From a virus, in IMG/VR virus record IMGVR_UViG_3300009329_000162, positions 1 to 23,124 of that record: a stretch of 23,124 bases of DNA; one strand, given 5' to 3'. Positions 14,639-21,516 of the stretch are shown piece after piece. Every line of letters starts with the position of its first letter. Positions within the stretch are counted from its first letter, which is position 1. Made by a program: the position numbers and the translations under genes. The notes beneath the pieces were generated by a model that made no database searches, was not told the origin of the DNA, and saw only the letters and a list, made by a program, of their open reading frames with translations.

Positions 14639-15439
14639 ATGCTGGAATATCCTGTGCACATAGAATATGAAGTTACAAATCGTTGTAATATGTCTTGTAT
14701 TATGTGCCCTCATAAAATTATGAAGCGTAGACATGGCGATATGAGTATGGGAACCCTTATGAAAGTATCTGATGAATTGAGGGGCCATGCAAAGACTTCG
14801 TATTTACATCAAATAGGCGAACCTCTTATGAATAAGCATATTATTGATATGATAAATTATGTTGCGAGCGCAAATATCAGGTCAAGTATTTCTACCAACT
14901 GTATGCTTCTTGATGAAGAGATGACAGATAGGATTTTAAATTCAAAACTTGAAGAGATTATACTTTGTGTAGATAGTCTCAAAGAGAAGACTTATCAGGA
15001 AATTCGTAAAGGCGGAGATTTATATACGGTTTTGTGGAATATAAGGAATTTTTTAGCCGAGAAGAAACACCGTAAATCAAACATATATGTTCAAATTCAA
15101 ATGATAAAAATGCAGGAAAATAAGGATGAATGGGAAACTCTCCCAAAAAGTTTTCAAGATGAAGCAGTAAATAATATCTGGATGAAAGAGTATTCTACTT
15201 TTGCTGGCCATATTATAAAAGGAGAATCTGTTTCTCCTCGTAGATTTACTTGTTCAAAACCTTTTACGCATTTAACTATTCAATGGAATGGAGATGCTGT
15301 TGTATGTTGTAGAGATTATGATGGTGAGGCCGTAATGGGCAACGTGAATAATCAATCTATAAAAGACATATGGCACTCAGATAGATACAACAAGTTCAGA
15401 AAGACATTTAGAGAATCAAAATTTTGTAAGGAGTGCTGA
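14639..15439 (+). CDS. Radical SAM / SPASM-like protein
   Basis: From ATG 14639 (preferred over in-frame TTG 14627, which has no room for a ribosome site) the product is 266 residues. TNRCNMSCIMCPH (13-25) carries the CxxxCxxC motif (C16, C20, C23) that holds the 4Fe-4S cluster used to cleave SAM. The barrel follows, with KEEIILCVDSL-like strands and RKGGDLYTVLWNIRNFL. The C-terminal 65 residues hold extra Cys around 204, VVCC (221-224) and FCKEC (262-266), as in SPASM-type auxiliary cluster domains. Such proteins modify peptides, sugars or other small molecules by radical chemistry. A phage copy within a glycan cassette suggests sugar or glycoconjugate modification, but the substrate is unknown. 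It overlaps the next gene by one base. Confidence 0.85.
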   Translation: MLEYPVHIEYEVTNRCNMSCIMCPHKIMKRRHGDMSMGTLMKVSDELRGHAKTSYLHQIGEPLMNKHIIDMINYVASANIRSSISTNCMLLDEEMTDRILNSKLEEIILCVDSLKEKTYQEIRKGGDLYTVLWNIRNFLAEKKHRKSNIYVQIQMIKMQENKDEWETLPKSFQDEAVNNIWMKEYSTFAGHIIKGESVSPRRFTCSKPFTHLTIQWNGDAVVCCRDYDGEAVMGNVNNQSIKDIWHSDRYNKFRKTFRESKFCKEC

Positions 15440-16008
15440 TGAAGATAGGCGTATTTATACCATATTGTATACAGCTTAATGAATATCTTGGCGCAGTTGT
15501 AAAACAATTTAGCCAATGGGACGAAATTGTTATTATGAATTATGATTTTAAGAAAGAACGCCAAGAAGACTGTCGTAATAAAGGAATTGCGAAACTTGAA
15601 CATTGCGATTATGTGTTTACTGTAGATGCTGATGAATTGATACTTGAAGAAGGCCAAAGGAAGATTATTGAAAGGGCAACAAAGGAAAAAGCCGATGTGG
15701 TTTTTTGCCCGGTTATTCATTATACGCAGGATCTAAATTATAAATATAAGATGGCGGAACATATGCCTGTAATATTACTTAATCCTAAAAAAGTTAAATT
15801 TTATGAAACAAGATGCGTTAGGTTTAATGAACCTATTTATTGCAAAGATATTTTTGTTCATCATTTAGGCTTTACTCATAGTAAAGAAACTATGAAATGG
15901 AAAAATAAAAATTATTGGAATATAGGTAACTTAAAGGAAGTTGAACAGATTATGGACAGGGAAAAAGAATTTTGTCAATTTCCAGAGGAGTTAAGAAATG
16001 CAATATGA
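15439..16008 (+). CDS. Short GT2-like glycosyltransferase
   Basis: This 189-residue protein begins MKIGVFIPYCIQLNEYLGAV and has the DADE donor/metal motif at 63-66, inside a family 2-like core (about 1-120). The usual family length is 230-300 or more, so it is short and lacks a long C-terminal acceptor part. ATG 15439 is preferred over GTG 15433, which overlaps the AAGGAG site. The start overlaps the stop of the radical SAM gene by one base. The H-rich segment DIFVHHLGFTHSKETM (about 137-152) resembles those of short GT2 proteins found in other polysaccharide clusters. The sugar is unknown. Confidence 0.68.
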   Translation: MKIGVFIPYCIQLNEYLGAVVKQFSQWDEIVIMNYDFKKERQEDCRNKGIAKLEHCDYVFTVDADELILEEGQRKIIERATKEKADVVFCPVIHYTQDLNYKYKMAEHMPVILLNPKKVKFYETRCVRFNEPIYCKDIFVHHLGFTHSKETMKWKNKNYWNIGNLKEVEQIMDREKEFCQFPEELRNAI

Positions 16009-16525
16009 ATCCCAAGAAATACAATCCTTGCTTGATATTGTAGAGCCCGAGAAGATTATAAAAAAGGATAGTTTAAATAAAGAGCAAAATTTTAAACAGG
16101 AAGAGGCAACTAAACCGATAGAAAAAGAACCTCGAGCAAAGAACGTATTTGACTATTTTGATATTGAAAATCCTAAAGAGCTTGATTTTTTAACTCTTGA
16201 GAAAGTTTATAAGATTACCGAAATGATAAAAGGGGATAAAGGCGATAATGCCTATATTTTTGATGTCTTGCATGAGCTCGGAAAATGTATAAACAATATT
16301 ACGGACCCTATATCTAAAGTAGATAAGCTGTATGAAGCTGTAAGAAGCCTTCATTTAAGAAAGCCAGAGGGCCAGGGATTTTTAGAATATTTATTAGGAG
16401 AAGGTATTATCAATATGGATATTTTAGCAGATGAAGCTGCAAAGACAGGTAATTGGGTTCCTTATTTAAAATTTGCTGATAAGAAAAAGGTGGAAAGTGG
16501 CGCTAAAAATAGCAGTGATTTATGA
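15998..16525 (+). CDS. Hypothetical protein (175 residues)
   Basis: I do not recognise this protein. It starts MQYESQEIQSLLDIVEPEK, has a Lys/Glu/Gln-rich, probably disordered stretch (18-47), and then a more ordered helical core (50-165) with VFDVLHELGK-like and FLEYLLGEGIINMDILAD segments. GAGGAG precedes ATG 15998, and the gene overlaps the glycosyltransferase end by 11 bases. It closes the cargo block and may be part of it, or may be the first of the next group. No signal peptide or membrane span is seen. Confidence 0.6.
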   Translation: MQYESQEIQSLLDIVEPEKIIKKDSLNKEQNFKQEEATKPIEKEPRAKNVFDYFDIENPKELDFLTLEKVYKITEMIKGDKGDNAYIFDVLHELGKCINNITDPISKVDKLYEAVRSLHLRKPEGQGFLEYLLGEGIINMDILADEAAKTGNWVPYLKFADKKKVESGAKNSSDL

Positions 16526-16664
16526 GGATTCAACTATATTTGCGCAATATAATCCAAAGGATTTTCGCAAGTTGCTCAAATGCTATTTTAATGAATATAA
16601 AGATTTAGATAAGGCATTAGATATGATAGAAAATGACCTTAAAAAAGAAGTTGCAAGGAGATAG
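16497..16664 (+). CDS. Small hypothetical protein (55 residues)
   Basis: A 55-residue frame from GTG 16497 begins (M)ALKIAVIYEDSTIFAQYNPK and ends in a Lys/Glu helix (DKALDMIENDLKKE). An AAGG/AGGTGG ribosome site lies just upstream. The frame also opens further upstream at TTG 16473, but that start has no clear site. It overlaps the previous gene by 29 bases, and its stop is two bases before the next gene. Its tight position supports a real gene. Function is unknown. Confidence 0.5.
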   Translation: MALKIAVIYEDSTIFAQYNPKDFRKLLKCYFNEYKDLDKALDMIENDLKKEVARR

Positions 16665-16666
16665 AA

Positions 16667-17107
16667 ATGAGTTATGAGTCGGAAATTCTACAAAAAATTA
16701 CTCGGCAGGATTTAAACATAATTGGCATACGAGCGCTTTTATATGGCTTAAATAGCACAACTGCTGTTCTTCTTAAGGTTGATTCTAATGGTGTTTTACA
16801 TATACAGCAAATAGGGGCAGCAGCTATTACAAGTGGGCGAAAAGCTATTGCTACAGCTGGAACTCGCGAGAGATTAGTAGCTAATTCAACCCCTTGTTTT
16901 AGGGTAGATGTGTATGCTGATTTAGGTAATACAAATCCTGTAGTAATAGGAGGTTCTGGTGTCATTGCAGCTTCAGGTTCTCAAGAAGGAATAGTTTTGA
17001 TACCCGGCAACGATCCTGTAACAATTTATATTGATGATGTAACAAAACTATGGGCTGATGTTCAGACAAATGGTGATGCGGTCTGTTTTAACTATTATAC
17101 ATATTAA
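16667..17107 (+). CDS. Virion structural protein, beta-rich
   Basis: The 146-residue protein starts MSYESEILQKITRQDLNIIG. From about residue 75 it shows a beta pattern common in small phage virion proteins: NPVVIGGSGVIAASGSQEGI (89-108), LIPGNDPVTIYIDDVTKLWA (110-129) and a closing VCFNYYTY. Such proteins often sit on capsids or link fibres, where a Gly-Ser loop followed by a proline-glycine turn is frequent. The exact place is unknown. It is directly followed by the tail fibre gene, so a fibre-base or decoration role is a fair guess. AAGGAG precedes ATG 16667. Confidence 0.6.
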   Translation: MSYESEILQKITRQDLNIIGIRALLYGLNSTTAVLLKVDSNGVLHIQQIGAAAITSGRKAIATAGTRERLVANSTPCFRVDVYADLGNTNPVVIGGSGVIAASGSQEGIVLIPGNDPVTIYIDDVTKLWADVQTNGDAVCFNYYTY

Positions 17108-17115
17108 AGGTAAAA

Positions 17116-20100
17116 ATGGCTATTCAAGTTAAAGATGATGGTGTTAGTCAAGGTTATGTGGCCAGATTAGATTTTCTTAATGGCCCCAACGTAACCAGAA
17201 GTGGGATAGAAGCAGATATAGATTTTGCTTTCTTGGCTACTGACTATCTTAAAATTGATACTTCCAATAACCCTCTTACCGGTAACCTTGAAATAGAGAA
17301 AGCTGACCCAGAAATCCGCCTTACTGATATAGGTGATAATAATTGTACAAGAATAGTTCGTTCTGATGTCTCTGCCTTAGCTGCAAGATATAATACTGTC
17401 TTAAAACCTACCGAAGCCTTTTCATATTTAAGTGTTTCTGCCGGTAGTAAATATGTAGACACCACTATAGCAACTGATATTGGAGCTGGTGATTTTACCA
17501 TAATGGCTTGGCAAAAAGGAACTACTCAAAACTATGGTATTACTCAAGCGGATAACGATGCTCCGTATTCAAGTTCATTTATTTTTCCTTATAGTTCAAA
17601 TGAGTTTTGGTATAACGGCACAACTGTCGCTTCTGGTGTAGATTTTGATGATGGAAATTGGCATCATTGGGCAGTGGTTTGGGATGAAAGTGAAAGTACT
17701 TTTGAAGCATTTGTTGCAGGGGTTAGTGTTGGGACAAGTGGTGTAGTTAGTAGAGATGTTGCTATTACAACGATAAAAATAGGTGCGAGTGGTGTTGGTG
17801 CAGGTATTTCAAATATGCAATGGGATGAGGTAGGTTTTTGGCAGGAGAAATTATCTGCTAATGATATATCCGATGCTTATAATGCTGGTGCTGGATTGTA
17901 TCTCGATCCTGCTGATAACTGGCCTACTGACGGAGATTCTATTGGAAGTAATCTTATTGCTCTTTATCACTTTGACGAAGGAGAAGGGGCTACTGCCGCA
18001 GATGCTTCTGGTAATGAAAATACAGCAACTTTAGAGGGCGGTGCAAGTTGGGCAGCAGGAATTGTACCTGCACCAGCGGGAGCTGATGTTGAAGTTTTAG
18101 TTTGGTCAAGCCAAGATGGTGTGGCAGTTGATGAAGAAGGTATTCAAACTTTTGGAGACTCTAATGGACAAACAAGAATAGATGGTAGTATTGTTCATTT
18201 ACAGGAGGGTGGAGTCAATATATTGTCAATAGATGGAGGGTATGTAGGTGTAAAAACTCCAACTCCGCGTGCTCCATTAGAAGTTTATGGTGGTGATGGT
18301 GTATTAGACTTAGGCTCTTATAGAAATTTATTCTTAACTGCCGTTGCGGGTTCAAATTATTATCCAGGATTCGGTATGCAATTAGGAAATGGTAATATAG
18401 GGATGATTATAAGTTCTGATGGTACAACTTTAATTCAGCGTAGGGATGCAGATTTTGGTAATTCTTTAGGTATAGCTTATTTTAATAATAGTGGTAATAC
18501 AGGCTTCAGAGAAAGTGCTCCAGAAACTTTGGTAGAATTAACCCATACAGCACCTTATATAACTCTGCATAATTCTACTCATGAAGATATAGATGGAGGC
18601 AGAGAAAGTAAACTTATAGCAAAAGGACATCAGTCAGGAGCAGAGGAAACTACATTAGGCAGTCAAGTTTTTAGCCACGATGGTGTTGCAAATGACCAGA
18701 AAGGTAAGTGGGAGTTAAATTTAAATGCTACCGCTGACGGGAATAATCCAAGTAATGTAATTACTGCTTTGAGTAGTGGAAAAGTAGGAGTTAATATAAT
18801 TCCTAAATCCCTCCTACATGTATCACAAGACGGAACAACCCCAGCTGCTGCATTTCTTTCAGGGACTGAACCAGTTATACATGTAACTGGTGCTGGACAG
18901 AATATTATCCAAACAGTTTCTCAAGCATCAAGTAATGCTACGCAAAGACCAATCTTACAATTTAGAAAAGCAAGAAATACTCTTGCAAGCCCAGAGGCTG
19001 TTGTAGATGATGATTTATTAGCTTCGTTTAGTGCAGGTGGTTATGATGGAGATGAGATTGTTTTTTCAGCAGAAATTGACTTTTATGTAGATGGGGCAGT
19101 AGCAAATGATACAGTTCCACAGAGAATATCTTTTGTTACAGGAACAAATGCAGGTAATAGAACTGAGAGAATGGTAGTTAAGAATGATGGTAAGGTAGGT
19201 ATCGGAGAACCAGACCCAGATGATTTGTTTCATATAACGAAAAATCAAGCTGCTATTACAAGAATTGATATTGAGAATACAGATGCAAACGGAGGGCAAA
19301 ATTTTAGATTTATTGGGCCAGCTGGCGCAGCAGTAGCTGGTAATTATTATAATAATGCTACTTTACATTATAAAATAGCTTCTTATTTAGCTAATTCTAC
19401 ACTGGGATTATATACTGAAGATACTGTTGCATTAACAATAGATGAAAATCAATATGTCGGCATAGGACAACCAATTCCCACCGCCAAAACCCACATAAAA
19501 GCAGACGCTAATGGTGTATGTTTAAGACTTGAAGAAACAGGAGCAGGAACTGAATACTATGATATAAAAGTAGACTCAAGTGGTGATTTAAACTTTTATA
19601 GTGATGGTGGAACGCAAGCACTGGAATTAAAAGATGTAGGAGCTTATGTCAACGTAAGTAGTAGATTAGGTCATATTGGGGATAGTGATACCTATTTTGA
19701 TTTTACTACTAATGATATTGAGATGTATGCGGGGGGCGAGAAACTCCTACGACTCTATGCCGCAGGTGTGCAGGATTATGTAAAACTGGGCGATGGTGGT
19801 GATGTAGATATATACATAGGTGGTGAGATATTTATAGATTCAGGGAATAATACTATCTACTTCTATGATAATTTAGATCTTACTAATCAAGCAAATGCTA
19901 CAAGATTTTCTTATGTTAAAAGTAAACCTGTATATTGGTTTGATGCATCACCAATTGCTCTTATTACTGTAGCTGATGGAGAAGTTATTACAGATATGTG
20001 GGTGGAGGTTGTTACTTTATTTGATGGTGCTGCAATGACATTTACACTTGGTGATGGAAATGACGCTAATGGGTTTATGGATGAAACAGGCGCAGGCGGG

Positions 20101-20295
20101 CCTATCAATTTAGGAGCAGTAGGTTACTATGGACAAGACCACGATACAAGAGGAGATTATCTATACGATGCAGTAAATGGACATGATAGAGATAAAGTTT
20201 ATGCAGGTGTAGATACAATAGATGCTGTATTTAATTTTGGTGGGGCAGCTCAAGGGGAACTTGTTGTTTATGCAGCGGTAACTAAAATAAAATAG
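17116..20295 (+). CDS. Tail fibre / receptor-binding protein with LamG domain and VGIG repeats
   Basis: This 1059-residue protein probably contacts the host surface. Residues 105-265 read as a LamG/concanavalin-like sugar-binding domain (DFTIMAWQKG at 126-135, GNWHHWAVVWDE at 180-191, MQWDEVGFWQEKLSANDI at 234-251). Residues 280-315 (LIALYHFDEGEG, then DASGNENT) resemble the first strands of a second LamG domain that is not completed. Five fibre repeats of VGIG-type follow at about 376-390, 461-475, 555-569, 692-706 and 779-793 (for example GKVGIGEPDPDDLFHI). Residues 935-1059 form a compact C-terminal domain (VADGEVITDMWVEVVTLFDG; FTLGDGND). I see no intramolecular chaperone. Trimerisation is likely but not shown. 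Confidence 0.82.
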   Translation: MAIQVKDDGVSQGYVARLDFLNGPNVTRSGIEADIDFAFLATDYLKIDTSNNPLTGNLEIEKADPEIRLTDIGDNNCTRIVRSDVSALAARYNTVLKPTEAFSYLSVSAGSKYVDTTIATDIGAGDFTIMAWQKGTTQNYGITQADNDAPYSSSFIFPYSSNEFWYNGTTVASGVDFDDGNWHHWAVVWDESESTFEAFVAGVSVGTSGVVSRDVAITTIKIGASGVGAGISNMQWDEVGFWQEKLSANDISDAYNAGAGLYLDPADNWPTDGDSIGSNLIALYHFDEGEGATAADASGNENTATLEGGASWAAGIVPAPAGADVEVLVWSSQDGVAVDEEGIQTFGDSNGQTRIDGSIVHLQEGGVNILSIDGGYVGVKTPTPRAPLEVYGGDGVLDLGSYRNLFLTAVAGSNYYPGFGMQLGNGNIGMIISSDGTTLIQRRDADFGNSLGIAYFNNSGNTGFRESAPETLVELTHTAPYITLHNSTHEDIDGGRESKLIAKGHQSGAEETTLGSQVFSHDGVANDQKGKWELNLNATADGNNPSNVITALSSGKVGVNIIPKSLLHVSQDGTTPAAAFLSGTEPVIHVTGAGQNIIQTVSQASSNATQRPILQFRKARNTLASPEAVVDDDLLASFSAGGYDGDEIVFSAEIDFYVDGAVANDTVPQRISFVTGTNAGNRTERMVVKNDGKVGIGEPDPDDLFHITKNQAAITRIDIENTDANGGQNFRFIGPAGAAVAGNYYNNATLHYKIASYLANSTLGLYTEDTVALTIDENQYVGIGQPIPTAKTHIKADANGVCLRLEETGAGTEYYDIKVDSSGDLNFYSDGGTQALELKDVGAYVNVSSRLGHIGDSDTYFDFTTNDIEMYAGGEKLLRLYAAGVQDYVKLGDGGDVDIYIGGEIFIDSGNNTIYFYDNLDLTNQANATRFSYVKSKPVYWFDASPIALITVADGEVITDMWVEVVTLFDGAAMTFTLGDGNDANGFMDETGAGGPINLGAVGYYGQDHDTRGDYLYDAVNGHDRDKVYAGVDTIDAVFNFGGAAQGELVVYAAVTKIK

Positions 20296-20304
20296 GAGAA
20301 TATC

Positions 20305-20526
20305 ATGAGCATTAGATATGAAATAATTGATAGAAATAACATCAGAAGAATAGAGATTGATGAGGTTACAAGAAATTTATCCTGTGAGGAATTAGAACGA
20401 GAGATACTGGAATTTCAACAGGATATAAATACTCATAATGATGAGATTAGAGATGTGCAAGCGAAGATAGCGGAGAGACAGGAAATGCTGCAATTACTAA
20501 ATGCGGAAAGGGCAAAAGGCCAATAA
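20305..20526 (+). CDS. Small coiled-coil protein
   Basis: The 73-residue product begins MSIRYEIIDRNNIRRIEIDE, and residues 27-68 form a heptad-like helix rich in Glu, Gln, Ile and Leu (EELEREILEFQQDINTHNDE onward). Similar small coiled-coil genes sit between the fibre and tail genes of many phages, possibly as fibre assembly or chaperone factors, but no family is recognised. TAGGAG precedes ATG 20305. It has no membrane segment. Confidence 0.7.
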   Translation: MSIRYEIIDRNNIRRIEIDEVTRNLSCEELEREILEFQQDINTHNDEIRDVQAKIAERQEMLQLLNAERAKGQ

Positions 20527-20559
20527 AAGTTGAAAATATAGAATTATAAGGAGACCGAT

Positions 20560-21504
20560 ATGTTAAATCTATATCAAATGGAATATAAAGTTGCTGAAAA
20601 ATTTGATAGGGAAACTGAGACAGATTATCTTTCAAAAGTCGGAAGCTGGCTTAATGACCATTATGAACGGCTTTGGAATAAATATTTATGGAAAGAAATC
20701 TGTGTTATTGACCGTATAGTAAATACAGTGTCAGGGACAGCTATTGTTACACTTCCTTCTGATGTAGGAGAGATTCTTTATTTAACTGAACGGCAAAACA
20801 ATGTTTTATTGACAGGAATGGATGCAAGGATTTTTCAGCAAAGATATTTAGCAGAAATTACATCTCAATCTAATCCTGTAAGTTATATGCGCGTAGCAGA
20901 CGCAGGAGTAGAAACACAATTAAGCGCAAATGGGGCGGTAGAAATCGTATCAGATGATAATTCTGATACGACTCAAACAGTTCGAGTTTGGGGAAAAGAC
21001 GCAAATGAACATGAGATCCAAGAGCAAATCACTTTAAATGGTACAACTGCTGCTGTGGGCACAAAAACATTTAGTGAAATCTTGACTGTTTCTAAATCGG
21101 ATGTTACTGCTGGAAATATTAGCATAAGGACATCAGGAGGGGCAACTACTCTGGCAGTTATTCCACCCAGAGAATATGGAGTGAGGTATAAAAGAATACA
21201 ATTACATTATGTGCCAAATGCTATTTATCCACTTTATCTTGGATATAAAAAACCCTTTAGAAGATTGCAATTTGCTGAAGATATTCCGCAGTTTGAATGT
21301 GGCAGGCTAATAATAAAGGGGGCATATGCAGAAGCCCTAAAAAAGGAGCGTCAGTTTGCAAAATCAAGGATGGAAAGACAGGAACTTGAAGGAGAGATTA
21401 GCGAATTTTTAATGTTAAAAACTCAACAGGCAGATGGGCCGCCTATATTTATGCCGCATGTTGAGACTTCAGATATTGATAAATATGGATATGGCAATAT
21501 ATAA
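20560..21504 (+). CDS. Head-tail adaptor-like protein with inserted beta domain
   Basis: This 314-residue protein begins with an amphipathic helix and DYLSKVGSWLNDHYERLWNK (22-41), then TVSGTAIVTLPSDVGEILYL (56-75), a pattern seen in podovirus adaptor proteins that bind under the portal. Residues about 112-205 form an inserted beta sandwich, DTTQTVRVWGKDANEHEI (136-153) with EQITLNGTTAAVGTKTF (155-171). The protein then returns to LHYVPNAIYPLYLGYKKPFR (215-234) and ends in a helical bundle (250-290). Adaptors join portal to nozzle. AAGGAG precedes ATG 20560. The partner nozzle gene follows. The fold is inferred, not proven. Confidence 0.65.
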   Translation: MLNLYQMEYKVAEKFDRETETDYLSKVGSWLNDHYERLWNKYLWKEICVIDRIVNTVSGTAIVTLPSDVGEILYLTERQNNVLLTGMDARIFQQRYLAEITSQSNPVSYMRVADAGVETQLSANGAVEIVSDDNSDTTQTVRVWGKDANEHEIQEQITLNGTTAAVGTKTFSEILTVSKSDVTAGNISIRTSGGATTLAVIPPREYGVRYKRIQLHYVPNAIYPLYLGYKKPFRRLQFAEDIPQFECGRLIIKGAYAEALKKERQFAKSRMERQELEGEISEFLMLKTQQADGPPIFMPHVETSDIDKYGYGNI

Positions 21505-21516
21505 AAGAGGTAATTG

